64,000 nucleotides of DNA from Cupriavidus sp. EM10 (lineage in GTDB: Bacteria > Pseudomonadota > Gammaproteobacteria > Burkholderiales > Burkholderiaceae): assembly GCF_018729255.1 (NCBI RefSeq), contig NZ_CP076060.1, positions 1,612,001 through 1,676,000 on the forward strand, given 5' to 3'. Shown in pieces: positions 19,325 through 28,732 of this stretch (position 1 is the stretch's first letter; each line of letters opens with the position of its first letter). The position numbers and the translations under genes were made by a program. The notes beneath the pieces were generated by a model. That model made no database searches. It was not told where the DNA came from and saw nothing but the letters and a program-made list of their open reading frames with translations.

Positions 19325-20488
19325 TCAGAGCTTGCCCTCGATGGCCTTGCGCTCGCGCCACATTTCCTGCACGAACGGGTCGTTGATGCCATACAGCCCG
19401 TGGCCCTTGCGCATGATCAGGTTGGTGGCCATCAGTTCGTTGACCACCGGCTGGGCTTCTTCCACCTTGACCTCGCGGCCGATGGCTTTGGAATAGGCCA
19501 CCGCCGCATCGGCGGAAAACAGCCCCCGTGCGTCGCCTTCAGCCGAGGCAATCCGGTCGAAGATGGCCGTGGCCAGGCCGCCCAGCTGTTCCAGCTTCAT
19601 CAGCTCGATATCGGCCGCCGCCGAGCGCAGCGTGTTGGCGATCATCGGCAGGTGCTCGTCGGGATTGCTGCCGGGCGGCAAGTGGAAATGCAGCTGGCGC
19701 AGCGCCTTGATCATTTCCTCGGGCCGGTTGCCCAGGGTCTGGAATGCCTTCACGGCCACGTCCAGCGAGGGCTGGGCGGTAAAGCCCTCGGCCGACAGCC
19801 GCTCCAGCAGATAGGCCACGTACTCCTTGTCCAGCACCGGATAGGCCACCGACGTGGCGCCGGTGAATGCCTGATTGCGCCGCGCCGTCAGTTCGCCGAC
19901 CAGCGCCCGATGCGATCCCGTGCCGACAAACAGAAAGTGGCCCAGCGTCTTCGGCCGGGGATTGATGGCGTCACGGGCGGCCTTCAGCGCCAGCAACATC
20001 TGGTTGCCTTCCTCGGACGTAATTGCGTGCTGCACCTCATCGACGATCAGCACGACGTCGGTGCGGCCCTGGTCCACCACCTCGCGCAGCGCCTGGGCCA
20101 GCGTGGCGCCGCCGGGTTCGCCCAGCGTGTCGAGCTTGAAGCCGAACTTGAAGCCAAGCGCGCCGATATCGGCACCGGCCAGCCGGCGCAGCTTGCGCGC
20201 GGCGCTGGCCGGCAGCGATTCCAGTTCAGACAGCTTTTCGCGGATCGCATCGCGGATCAGGGTGGCCGGGCTGCGCTGGGTATCGCTCCACAGATCCACG
20301 TAGATGACGATGGCGCCCAGGTCTTCCAGCGCGGGAATCAGGTCGTTGATCAGGAAGGTGGTCTTGCCGATGCGCCGCAGCCCCGACAGAAACAAGCCGG
20401 AACGTAGCCCTTCGTCCAGAACGCTGGGATACAGCAGTTGCCGCGCCATCTGGCGGGCGAGGGCTGGGCGCTTGTAGACGTAACTCAT
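19325..20488 (-). CDS. Standalone ATPase (AAA/STAND-like) with C-terminal winged helix
   Basis: 387 residues. Walker A is SGLRRIGKTTFL (about residue 36) and Walker B is VVLIVDEVQHAI (about residue 146). A sensor-like LFVGTGSHRALVG follows. The C-terminal part (about 310-387) reads as a winged helix (EAQPVVNELMATNLIMRKG, then LYGINDPFVQEMW). This is the layout of the archaeal-type ATPases also found in bacteria, sometimes with toxin-antitoxin or mobile functions. Two perfect palindromes lie 16-50 bases upstream of the start, so it is probably tightly repressed, perhaps by itself. Confidence 0.7.
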   Translation of the reverse strand: MSYVYKRPALARQMARQLLYPSVLDEGLRSGLFLSGLRRIGKTTFLINDLIPALEDLGAIVIYVDLWSDTQRSPATLIRDAIREKLSELESLPASAARKLRRLAGADIGALGFKFGFKLDTLGEPGGATLAQALREVVDQGRTDVVLIVDEVQHAITSEEGNQMLLALKAARDAINPRPKTLGHFLFVGTGSHRALVGELTARRNQAFTGATSVAYPVLDKEYVAYLLERLSAEGFTAQPSLDVAVKAFQTLGNRPEEMIKALRQLHFHLPPGSNPDEHLPMIANTLRSAAADIELMKLEQLGGLATAIFDRIASAEGDARGLFSADAAVAYSKAIGREVKVEEAQPVVNELMATNLIMRKGHGLYGINDPFVQEMWRERKAIEGKL

Positions 20489-20503
20489 CGGGGTTTAGGC
20501 TGA

Positions 20504-20538
20504 ATTATTGGATTCCAATAATTATAGGATTCCTATAA
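20504..20538. promoter_or_regulatory. Two tandem palindromic operators with GGATTCC core
   Basis: ATTATTGGATTCCAATAAT (20504-20522) and TTATAGGATTCCTATAA (20522-20538) are both perfect odd palindromes centred on the T of GGATTCC. Their centres are 17 bases apart. They occupy the promoter position for the ATPase gene on the minus strand. The binding protein is not known. Confidence 0.7.
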
Positions 20539-20626
20539 ATCGAAGTAAAAGGGGCGGTGAGACGCCGCTCGATAAAAGTGCATTGGAGAGCGCTTCCAGG
20601 CCCTTTCCCACGGTAGCTGCCGGGTT

Positions 20627-22363
20627 CTATCGGGTCTCTTTTATGGCCGATGGCACGGCGCCGGCATCGTCCAGGCGCACGTCGCGCAGCGACGCAGTCG
20701 CCTTGGCGATGGCGCGCGACAGTCGCGCGATTTCGTTCAGATGTTCGATCATGTCGTTGGCCAGGCGGAAGTTGGCCACGTCCTCGGGGCTGCGAAGATG
20801 CAGTTCCGTCATGATGCTCTGGCGCGCCGTGGCAGCCATCGCTTCGAGTTCCGGCTTGGCGGCGACGATGCGGGCCACGGCTTCGACGTCGGGATGCACC
20901 ACCGTATTGACCGCGCTTTCGAGCTGCCCGATGACTGCCGTGGCAAACGTCATGGTTTCCCCATTGCGCAGGCGGTCCAGGCGGCCGGCATCGGCGCCGT
21001 GCGACAGGCGGCGCTGGCTCAGCGCCAGCATGCTCGTGGTGGCCACTTCGCGGATGGCATCGAGCGTGGCCGCGATGCGGGTCAGGTCCACCATCTGGTG
21101 GCTTTCGTCCTCGCCGTCATTGCCATCCGACAACTGCCCGATATAGCCCAGCACCGCCGTGCTCAGCGATTCGGCCGCCTGGTCCTGGCCGGCGATGGCC
21201 ACCACATCCTGCGCCGTGCCGCGTACGGCAATATCAGCGCTGCGTTCGACCAGCCCTTGCACCCGCCGGCCCAGCCTGGCCAGCTCCAGTTGCACGCGGG
21301 CGATGCCCAGCGCGGGCATGTCGAGCAGGGCGTCATCGAGATAGCGCGGCGCGCCCGGGTCGTGCAGCGTCTTGCGCGTGACGGGCGCGATGCGGTGGGC
21401 CAGCCGGCCGATGGGCCCGGTGAACCAGATCAGGATCGCCGTGCTGAACACGCTGAAGACGGTATGGGCGTTGGCGGCCTGGCGCGGCGTTTCGGCGGCC
21501 AGCCGGGCGGCGCCGGTCAGTTCCGGCGCGCTGGGCGACACCATCCGAACGAAGTCCGCGAACTGCGGGATGATGAACGCAAAGAACAGCACGCCCAGCA
21601 CGTTGAACAGCAGGTGAACGATGCCCACCTGCGTGGCCTCGGCGTTCTTGCCGATGGCCGCCAGCAGCGCGGTGCCGCAGGTGCCGACGTTGGCGCCCAG
21701 GATCAGCGCGATGCCCGATTCCAGCGGAATCAGCCCCTGGCTGCCCAGCGCGATCACAATGGCCAGCGTGGCGGCCGAACTTTGCACGATGGCCGTGAAG
21801 ATGGCGCCAATCACGATACCCAGCAGCGGATTGCGCATGTCCTGCATCGCCGCGATAAATGGTTGGAAGTCGCGCAGCGGCCGTGTGGCATTTCCCATGA
21901 ACTCGATGCCCAGGAACAGCAGCCCCAGGCCCAGCAGCACGCCGCCCAGCTGGCGCAACAGTTCCTGTTTGGCAAAGCCGTGCAGCAGGAATCCCAGCCC
22001 CAGCAGGAACGGCGTGATCGCGGAAATGTTGAAGGCGATGATCTGGGCCGTCAGCGTGGAGCCGATATTGGCGCCCATGATCACCGGGATAGACTGGGCC
22101 AGCGTCATCAGCCCCGCCGAGACAAAGCCGACCAGCAGGACCGTGGTGATGGTGGACGAATTGAGCAGCGCCGTGATGCCTGCCCCGGCCAGCACCCCGC
22201 GCCAGCGGCTGGCCGTCAGCGTGCCCAGCAGCGATTGCAGCCGCGCCCCGGCAATCGCCTTGAGGCCGCCGGTCATGCAATCCAGCCCGTACAGGAACAA
22301 GGCCAGGCCGCCCACCAGCAGGCCGACGATTTCAAGCAGGTTCAGCGAGGCACCGGGCTGCAT
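20627..22363 (-). CDS. Na/Pi-cotransporter family protein (YjbB type)
   Basis: Start set at MQPGASLNLLEI (22363). 578 residues. Two repeated halves of the PF02690 type are visible: ITALLNSSTITTVLLVGFVS and TAIVQSSAATLAIVIALGSQ, each with a QSS/NSS motif, and GANVGTCGTALLAAIGK. The C-terminal third is a soluble PhoU-like helical domain (about 340-578). It should move phosphate, outward in E. coli YjbB. It is divergent from the beta-lactamase gene. Confidence 0.88.
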   Translation of the reverse strand: MQPGASLNLLEIVGLLVGGLALFLYGLDCMTGGLKAIAGARLQSLLGTLTASRWRGVLAGAGITALLNSSTITTVLLVGFVSAGLMTLAQSIPVIMGANIGSTLTAQIIAFNISAITPFLLGLGFLLHGFAKQELLRQLGGVLLGLGLLFLGIEFMGNATRPLRDFQPFIAAMQDMRNPLLGIVIGAIFTAIVQSSAATLAIVIALGSQGLIPLESGIALILGANVGTCGTALLAAIGKNAEATQVGIVHLLFNVLGVLFFAFIIPQFADFVRMVSPSAPELTGAARLAAETPRQAANAHTVFSVFSTAILIWFTGPIGRLAHRIAPVTRKTLHDPGAPRYLDDALLDMPALGIARVQLELARLGRRVQGLVERSADIAVRGTAQDVVAIAGQDQAAESLSTAVLGYIGQLSDGNDGEDESHQMVDLTRIAATLDAIREVATTSMLALSQRRLSHGADAGRLDRLRNGETMTFATAVIGQLESAVNTVVHPDVEAVARIVAAKPELEAMAATARQSIMTELHLRSPEDVANFRLANDMIEHLNEIARLSRAIAKATASLRDVRLDDAGAVPSAIKETR

Positions 22364-22465
22364 GGCGATAGACCTGTCAGGACCGAGAAGCTGCCATTGT
22401 AGGTGGCATCGGTCCGGCGGCCTACAATGCGATCCTCGCCTCCATCCTGCGCCTTTGCTCCACCG

Positions 22466-23713
22466 ATGAATCCCGCCTCCAGCCTGTTCCGCCGCCTTGC
22501 CATCCGTCGTCCGATGTGGGTCGGACTGTCCGCGCTGGGCCTTGCCGCGCAGGCATATGCGGCGACGGCCGCCCTTGCTGCCAGTCCCACCGCCCACTCT
22601 GCCGCCTCCGATGCCGATGCGATCCAGCAAGCCGTCGATGCCGCCGTGCGGCCCGTGATGGCCCGCTACAAGGTGCCTGGCATGGCGGTGGCCGTTACCG
22701 CCGCCGGCCAGCATCGCGTGTTCAACTATGGTGTGGCGTCGCGGCAAGGTAACCAGCCGGTGACCGACGACACCCTGTTCGAGATCGGATCGGTCAGCAA
22801 GACGTTTACGGCGACGCTGGCCGCGTGGGCGCAGGCGCGCGGGGTCCTTTCGCTAGATGACAAGGCCACCCGCTACCTGCCGACGCTTGCCGGCAGCGCG
22901 TTCGACCGTATCAGCCTGCTGGAACTGGGCACCTACACGGCGGGCGGGCTGCCGCTGCAGGTGCCTGAGACGGTCAACACCATGCCGCAGATGATCGAAT
23001 GGCTGCGCAACTGGGAGCCGCAGGCCGCGCCGGGCACGCAGCGGCGGTATTCGAACGTCAGCATTGGCCTGTTCGGCCTGGCGACGGCACAAGCGCTGGG
23101 TACTTCCTTCGCAAGCGCGATGGCAGGGCAGTTGATCCCGAAGCTCGGGCTGACCCATTCCTGGATCCAGGTGCCGGGCGCCCAGATGGCGCACTACGCC
23201 TGGGGCTACAAGGACGACAAGCCCGTCCGGGCATCGGCCGGTGTCTTCGATGGCCAGGCCTACGGCATCAAGACCACCGCCGCCGACATGATCCGCTACG
23301 TCGAAGCCAATATCGACGGCAGCACCGTACCCGACCCGACGCTGCGGCAGGCGCTGGCGGCCACGCATGCGGGGTACTTCAGGGTGGGCGGGATGACGCA
23401 GGGGCTGGGATGGGAACGCTACGGCTGGCCCGTGACGCTCGACGCGCTGCAGGCCGGCAACGACGCCAGCATGGTCCTCGACGCGCAGGCCGTGGAGCGG
23501 ATCGACCCGCCACAGCCGGCGCCGGCCGATGCGCTGATCAACAAGACCGGCTCGACCAATGGCTTTGGCGCCTACGTCGCGTTCGTGCCGGGCCGGCGGA
23601 TCGGCGTGGTGATGCTGGCCAATCGCAACCTGCCGATTCCGGCGCGCGTGGAGGCCGGGTACGCGATCCTGCAGGCGCTGGATGCCGCCGGCGCGAGGCA
23701 GCCAGCCCGGTAG
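22466..23713 (+). CDS. Class C beta-lactamase (AmpC type)
   Basis: Start at 22466 gives an exported protein of 415 residues with signal region ending near AAQAYAATA. Active-site motifs are intact: SVSK (about residue 109), YSN (about 195) and KTG in LINKTGSTNGFG (about 360). The strand VAFVPGRRIGVVMLANR is characteristic of AmpC. It acts in the periplasm on beta-lactams, or it may be a related DD-peptidase. No AmpR-type LysR regulator is beside it, so inducible control is not evident. A hairpin follows the stop. Confidence 0.9.
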   Translation: MNPASSLFRRLAIRRPMWVGLSALGLAAQAYAATAALAASPTAHSAASDADAIQQAVDAAVRPVMARYKVPGMAVAVTAAGQHRVFNYGVASRQGNQPVTDDTLFEIGSVSKTFTATLAAWAQARGVLSLDDKATRYLPTLAGSAFDRISLLELGTYTAGGLPLQVPETVNTMPQMIEWLRNWEPQAAPGTQRRYSNVSIGLFGLATAQALGTSFASAMAGQLIPKLGLTHSWIQVPGAQMAHYAWGYKDDKPVRASAGVFDGQAYGIKTTAADMIRYVEANIDGSTVPDPTLRQALAATHAGYFRVGGMTQGLGWERYGWPVTLDALQAGNDASMVLDAQAVERIDPPQPAPADALINKTGSTNGFGAYVAFVPGRRIGVVMLANRNLPIPARVEAGYAILQALDAAGARQPAR

Positions 23714-23731
23714 GCCCATCGGCCAAAAAAG

Positions 23732-23759
23732 AACCCGCCTGACGCGAATCAGACGGGTT
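23732..23759. terminator. Hairpin terminator after the beta-lactamase gene
   Basis: AACCCG and CGGGTT arms plus an inner CTGA/TCAG pair. Flanked by six A on the left and TT on the right. Confidence 0.65.
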
Positions 23760-24034
23760 TGCAGGGGGAGGTTAAACAGGACGGGTCAAAGTCCTGAGAT
23801 GAAGCTTAGAGTGAGGCACATGCATCGGCTGTAGGCGTTTGTCTGATTTTGTATTTCTGGCATTTTGCGCGCAACTTCAGCCGCGGAATGCAGCGTGTGC
23901 ATGGCTTGGCCCTCAGGGATTGTCGCGCTGGCAATTTCGCCACGCCCGGGATAGCATGCCGCTCTATGCAACCAGTTGCATGTTTTTGCGTTGCATAAAG
24001 CCTGCTGCACGATTCCCATCCCGAGGAGACCCGC

Positions 24035-24469
24035 ATGGAAGTTCAAGGCCTGACCCCCGCTGCGCAACAGACGCTGGCAGCCTGGCACAAGCTGCTGGCA
24101 AGCAATGCGATGGAAGAACTGGATCCGCTGCTGTCCGACCGCATCATGTTCCGCTCGCCCGTGGCGCATACGCCATATCCGGGGCGCGCTGCCATCAAGC
24201 TCGTACTGAAGACCGTGAATACGGTGTTCCAGAACTTCACCTATCACCGGATGTTCGCCACCGACGATGGCAAGAGCGCGGTACTGGAGTTCAGCGCCGA
24301 AGTCGATGGCAAGGCGCTGAAGGGCATCGACATGCTGCGTTTCGACGATGCCGGCAAGATCGAGGAATTCGAGGTCATGGTCCGCCCCATGTCCGGCCTG
24401 CAGGCGCTGGCCGAAGCGATGGGCGCCAGGCTTGCCACCCGGAAGGCCGTGCTGTCGGGCGCGGAATAA
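24035..24469 (+). CDS. NTF2/SnoaL-like fold protein
   Basis: 144 residues, MEVQGLTPAAQQTLAAWHKL, with a typical alpha-plus-beta cone: LLSDRIMFRSPVAHTPYPGR, then VLEFSAEVDGKALKGIDML and FDDAGKIEEFEVMVRP. This matches small NTF2-like polyketide-cyclase-fold proteins. Function unknown. A ribosome site (GAGGAG) precedes the ATG. It stands alone. Confidence 0.75.
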   Translation: MEVQGLTPAAQQTLAAWHKLLASNAMEELDPLLSDRIMFRSPVAHTPYPGRAAIKLVLKTVNTVFQNFTYHRMFATDDGKSAVLEFSAEVDGKALKGIDMLRFDDAGKIEEFEVMVRPMSGLQALAEAMGARLATRKAVLSGAE

Positions 24470-24507
24470 GCCTGGAAGGCCGGGCGTCCGATTGCTGGCT
24501 GGGCCGG

Positions 24508-25125
24508 TCAGGCTTTGACCGGCGCGGCGGCCGACGGGCCGCGCAGATCAAGCGTGACCACTCGCAGCGTGGGATCGTCCGGACAGACCGTATCGGCGAA
24601 GCCTAGGCGATGCGCCAGCCCGCGCATGCCGCGGTTGGCCGATAGCACATAGCCTTCCATCATGCCGAAGCCGGCGGCCCGCGCCAGCTCGATCAGAGTC
24701 CGCATCAGCAGGCTGCCCAGGCCGGTCGATTGCCAGCCATCGAGCACGGTCACCGCGAACTCGCACGCATCGCGGCCCGGCAGCCCCACATACCGCGCGC
24801 CGCCTACCAGGTGCCCGCTTTCGGCATGGCCGGCCACGGCGGCCAGCGTGCAGTCCCGCCCCGGCACCGGGTGCACCACGTCGTCGAGCAGTGCCTCGGG
24901 CAGGTCGTGCATGGCCGCCATGAAGCGCGTGTAGCGCGAGTCGTCGGACAGCAACGAGAACGCTTCGAGAATGCCCGCCTTGTCGTCCTCGCGGATCTTG
25001 CGCAGCACCACGGGCTGTCCGTTGCGCAGGGTGGTATGCATCGGCAGTCGGGGCAGGGCGGTGGGGTTGGCGTCGGTCGGCACGGTGCAGGCCCGCAGTG
25101 GAGGGGAACGATGGCGTGATGTCAT
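24508..25125 (-). CDS. GNAT-family acetyltransferase
   Basis: Start taken at MTSRHRSPPLRAC (25125); a shorter start at MHTTLRNGQPVVLR (25041) is equally possible. The acetyl-CoA-binding segment is in VLDGWQSTGLGSLLMRTLIE (pattern Q/R-x2-G-x-G/A with one change) and the last helix region is MEGYVLSANRGMRGLAHRLG. N-terminal VLRKIREDDKAGILEAFSLL is a common GNAT start. Substrate unknown. It is divergent from the universal stress protein gene, so it may act in the same stress response. Confidence 0.8.
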   Translation of the reverse strand: MTSRHRSPPLRACTVPTDANPTALPRLPMHTTLRNGQPVVLRKIREDDKAGILEAFSLLSDDSRYTRFMAAMHDLPEALLDDVVHPVPGRDCTLAAVAGHAESGHLVGGARYVGLPGRDACEFAVTVLDGWQSTGLGSLLMRTLIELARAAGFGMMEGYVLSANRGMRGLAHRLGFADTVCPDDPTLRVVTLDLRGPSAAAPVKA

Positions 25126-25213
25126 GGTAGGCAACCCCGTGCCGGGGCGCCAACCCCCTCTGATCTTGCAGTATGCTCGCCACAGTTCGATCCATTCTGG
25201 AAAGGAGCGTCCG

Positions 25214-25651
25214 ATGACCGTAGTCGTGCTGGCGATCGATGGGTCCGCCCACAGCCACACCGCCACCTCGTGGGTGGCCTCCACCGGGGCGCTGGCGGCG
25301 CCCCGCATCGTTCATCTGGTCCATGTCTCGCCGATGCTCGGGCGCACCGGGTTCGGCACGGTCGACTTCGAGCAGGAAAACCGCGAGCAGGCCCGGCAGG
25401 CGTTCGAGGCCGCGCACCGCATCCTGGATGGCCGGACCGACGGCATCCACCAACACTGGCTGCGTGGCGACGCCGTCGAATCCATCGTGGGCTTTGCCGC
25501 CGAACAGAATGCCGACCTGCTGGTGGTGGGCGCCAAGGGCGTCGGCCCGCTCAAGGCGGCACTGACCGGGTCGGTGGTGTCGAAGGTGGTCGCCCAGTCG
25601 ACGGTACCTACCGTCGTCATCAATTCGCCGGACCCTGACGCGGCGCCCTGA
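25214..25651 (+). CDS. Universal stress protein (UspA family)
   Basis: 145 residues, a single Usp domain. It begins MTVVVLAIDGSAHS and carries the ATP-binding G-x2-G-x9-G-S/T pattern as GAKGVGPLKAALTGSVVSKV. Ribosome site AAAGGAG is 8 bases upstream. Cytoplasmic. It is divergent from the GNAT gene. A regulated promoter for the next operon begins 50 bases after its stop. Confidence 0.9.
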   Translation: MTVVVLAIDGSAHSHTATSWVASTGALAAPRIVHLVHVSPMLGRTGFGTVDFEQENREQARQAFEAAHRILDGRTDGIHQHWLRGDAVESIVGFAAEQNADLLVVGAKGVGPLKAALTGSVVSKVVAQSTVPTVVINSPDPDAAP

Positions 25652-25702
25652 GCCGATACGCGGCGGCCCGGCGTATTGGCGAAATCCCTGTATCGGTTCT
25701 CC

Positions 25703-25756
25703 TTGACATAGTCGGGCGCGGCGCGTTGAATACGCAAACTGAACAGTGATCAGTTT
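25703..25756 (+). promoter_or_regulatory. Promoter with TetR-type operator for the carotenoid-oxygenase operon
   Basis: TTGACA (25703-25708), 17 bases, then TTGAAT (25726-25731). Just downstream is a dyad with 7-bp arms AAACTGA (25736-25742) and TCAGTTT (25750-25756) across ACAGTGA. A repressor there would block start of transcription. The TetR encoded last in the operon is the natural candidate. Confidence 0.65.
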
Positions 25757-25771
25757 GAACGAGGGGGCAGC

Positions 25772-27216
25772 GTGGAGACAGGTCAGGAAGCCTTGCAGGC
25801 GCCGCAGAAGACGCCAGACAGCATCTGGACGAACGGCAACTACGCGCCGGTGACCCGGGAGATCGAGGCAACCGGCCTGAAGGTCCGTGGCCAGTTGCCT
25901 CGGGAACTGACCGGCACCCTGTATCGGAACGGGCCAAATCCCCATTTCCCGATGGCGTCGACCCACTGGTTCGGCGGCGACGGGATGATTCACGCCATCG
26001 CGCTGGCCGACGGCGCCGCCGCGTATCGCAACCGCTGGGTCCGCACGCCCAAGTGGCGCGACGAAGACAAGGCGGGCCGGGCGCTGTTCCGGGCCTTCGC
26101 GGGCAAGCTGCCCGACGCGCCGGAGTGGGTGGGCGACGACCGCGGCGTGGCCAACACGAATATCGTCTGGCACGGCCAGCGCTTGCTGGCGCTGGAAGAA
26201 GCCCACCGGCCCACGCACATGACCCCCGACACGCTGGAAACGTTGGGCTATGCCGACTACGGCCCGCTGCAAGGCCCGTTCACGGCCCATCCGAAGGTCG
26301 ATCCGCAGACCGGCGAAATGTTCTTTTTCGGATACAACGCCGATGGCCCGCTGACTGCCGCCATGACAACCGGCACCATCGGTCCCGATGCCCGCCTGAC
26401 CCGCCATCTCAAGTTCGAGACGCCATACTGCAGCATGGTCCACGACTTCATGATGACCACGCGGCACCTGCTGTTTCCGGTGCTGCCGCTGACCGGCAGC
26501 CGCGAGCGTCTGGACAAAGGGCTACCGCCCTATGCCTTCGAGGCCGACCGGCCGGCGATGATCGGCATCATGCGGCGCGACGCACCGTTGGCGGCGCTGC
26601 GCTGGTTTCAGGGCCCGTCGTGCTACGTGTTCCACGCGCTGAATGCGTGGGAAGAGGGCGATACGATTTACGCCGATGTCATGGTCTACGACGAGGCGCC
26701 GCTGTTTCCACGCCCTGACGGCTCGCCCGGCGACCGGTCGCGCCAGCTGGCCTACCTGACACGCTGGACGTTCGACCTGGCCGATGGCCGCGACAGCTTC
26801 TGCAGCCAGCGCCTGTGCGACATCCCGGGCGAATTCCCGCGCATCGACGACCGCCTGGCCGGCCGCCAGCATCGGCACGGCTGGTTTGCCGCGTCCGTGC
26901 CCGCAGAGAATCCCGCGGAGAATCCCGAGCAGGGGAGCGCAGCGGCATCGTCCATGTCGATGCGAGGACGGGTGCCACGCGTACGCTCTGGCTGCCGTCG
27001 GGCGATGCCACCTCGGAGCCGGTGTTCGCCCCGCGCGGCCCGGCCGAGGGCGATGGCTGGCTGCTGGCCGTGGTCTGGCGCGCGCAGTCAAACACCAGCG
27101 AACTGCTGGTGATCGACGCGCTGGATGTCGAGGCAGGGCCGGTGGCCGCGGTGGAAATGCCGCAACGCGTGCCATTCGGCTTCCACGGCAACTGGGTGGA
27201 AGGAGCGGGCGCATGA
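25772..27216 (+). CDS. Carotenoid oxygenase (RPE65/lignostilbene dioxygenase family), split by one probable missing base
   Basis: GTG start at 25772 behind GAGGGGG. 481 residues after adding one G in GGGG at 26932-26935. The four iron-binding histidines can be placed: FTAHPKVDP, SMVHDFMMT, YVFHALNAWEEGD and, after the frame switch, VPFGFHGNW. The entry motif RNGPNPHFP and HWFGGDGMIHAI are also family signatures. The enzyme cleaves a C=C bond of a carotenoid or stilbene with O2. Its last four bases overlap the next gene (ATGA). A TetR-type operator precedes it. Confidence 0.85.
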
Positions 27217-27800
27217 CCAGGATGCTGCGGGTGGCGGTGCCGGTCATCGTCGATACGCTGGGCGTGCTGGTCTTTGCGGTGCTCATGGCCCTGCATGTGG
27301 ACGTGCGCATAGCCACGCTGGCCGGGCTGGGCGTGGCGCTGGCCGTGGTCGGCCGGGAAATCGTCGGTCGGCGCCGCGTGGCGGTGCTGCAGTGGATCAG
27401 CCTGGCGTCGGTGGTGGTGTCGTCGATCGCCACATGGGTGACTTCCGATCCGCGCTTCGTGATGGCCAAGCCGAGCATCCTGTTCCTGGTGATTGGCATC
27501 GTCATGCTGCGCGGCGGCTGGATGAACCGCTATGTGCCGCCGGCGATTGCGCCGCGCGTCGGGCCGGAGATGACGGTCTTCGGCTATGTGTGGGCGGCGC
27601 TGATGCTGGTATCGGCCGTGCTGAACGCGGTGGTGGCGATCTGGCATCCGGGCGCCTGGCCGGCCTTTATCGCGATCTACCCGGCGGTGTCCAAGGGTGT
27701 GCTGTTCTGCATCCAGTACGCCGTGGTGAAGGCCGCGCTGCGCAGGCGGCCGGCCGCCGACGCCGCCGAGACGGCGCTGGACGGGCAGGCGGCGCTCTAG
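27213..27800 (+). CDS. Inner-membrane protein, YciB/IspZ-like
   Basis: 195 residues with about six membrane helices (VDTLGVLVFAVLMAL, GVALAVVGREIVG, WISLASVVVSSIATWVT, and others). The pattern FVMAKPSILFLVIGIVML and a late IYPAVSKGVLFCIQY recall the YciB/IspZ septation-protein family, which has a lysine in the same place. ATGA overlap with the carotenoid oxygenase implies coupled translation. In this context it may be a membrane partner or transporter for the apocarotenoid or stilbene substrate, but that is inference. Confidence 0.6.
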   Translation: MTRMLRVAVPVIVDTLGVLVFAVLMALHVDVRIATLAGLGVALAVVGREIVGRRRVAVLQWISLASVVVSSIATWVTSDPRFVMAKPSILFLVIGIVMLRGGWMNRYVPPAIAPRVGPEMTVFGYVWAALMLVSAVLNAVVAIWHPGAWPAFIAIYPAVSKGVLFCIQYAVVKAALRRRPAADAAETALDGQAAL

Positions 27801-27850
27801 CCCCTGCGCCCCTGTAGCATGGAGCCCTTGATCCACGGCAGCACCCTGGC

Positions 27851-28543
27851 ATGACCCAGCAATCCCCCACGGGCCGGCAGCCCCGGCCCCGCAAGACGCC
27901 CACCGGCGCGGCGACCAAGCCGGAAGGGCAGTGGCACCATGGCGATCTGCGCGCGTCGCTGATCGCCTGGGGCCTGCATCTGATCGATACCGAAGGCGCC
28001 GCCGCCATGAGCATGCGCACGGCGGCCAAGCTGGCAGGCGTGTCGCCCGGCGCGCCATCGCACCATTTCCAGGATCGCAACGGCCTGCTGGCCGCCATCG
28101 CCGCCCAGGCTTTTCGGGAGCTCAGGCACTTCAAGAGCGAACGCGCCGCCCGCCTGCCCCATGCCACGCCGGCCGATCGGCTGCGCGGGCTGCTGGTGGG
28201 CTATGCGGAGTTTGCCCACACCTATCCGGCGCGCTTTCACCTGATGTTCGGCCCCGGCGTGGAGCGCCGCAGCGACTATCCCGAACTGACCCAGGCCGCC
28301 GGCGATTCGTTCTCGCGCGTGCGCGAAGCCGTCACCGCGTGCCTGGCGGGCCGGGCGCCGACCCATCTTTCGGAAGAACAACTGGCCTTCGCGGTCTGGA
28401 TCGCCGCCCACGGCCTGGCCACGGTCACCGCCACCCATACGCGTATTTCGGCCGTGTCGGCAGAGCCGCTCGATATCGACCAGATGGCCGGCGTGGTGGC
28501 GGAATTCTGTTTGCAGGCATTAGGCGCATGTAGCCGTCCATAA
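27851..28543 (+). CDS. TetR-family repressor
   Basis: 230 residues. The helix-turn-helix is AAKLAGVSPGAPSHHFQDRN (about 56-75), preceded by HHGDLRASLIAWG. The C-terminal effector domain contains FAVWIAAHGLATV, the WHG-type pattern. It is the third gene of the operon, 50 bases after the membrane protein, and probably represses the promoter at 25703-25756. The inducer may be the oxygenase substrate. Confidence 0.9.
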   Translation: MTQQSPTGRQPRPRKTPTGAATKPEGQWHHGDLRASLIAWGLHLIDTEGAAAMSMRTAAKLAGVSPGAPSHHFQDRNGLLAAIAAQAFRELRHFKSERAARLPHATPADRLRGLLVGYAEFAHTYPARFHLMFGPGVERRSDYPELTQAAGDSFSRVREAVTACLAGRAPTHLSEEQLAFAVWIAAHGLATVTATHTRISAVSAEPLDIDQMAGVVAEFCLQALGACSRP

Positions 28544-28732
28544 TGCCGTGGACATTTTCCCGTCCTTTGCATGTATCTGGTTTCATGCATTACGCGTTTC
28601 GTGGGGTATTCACCGCACGGGATTAATGCCGTAATGCACGCCGGGTCCGGGGCGTCTTGCCAGATGCTCCATTGCGAATACATTGCGAATCCATCGCAAT
28701 AAAAAACTAAAATACGAAACCACAGGGAAAAC

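Noticed and set aside
23786..24247. Minus-strand frame upstream of the NTF2-like gene
   Set aside because: It covers the intergenic region and the antisense of a convincing gene, with no signal or domain.
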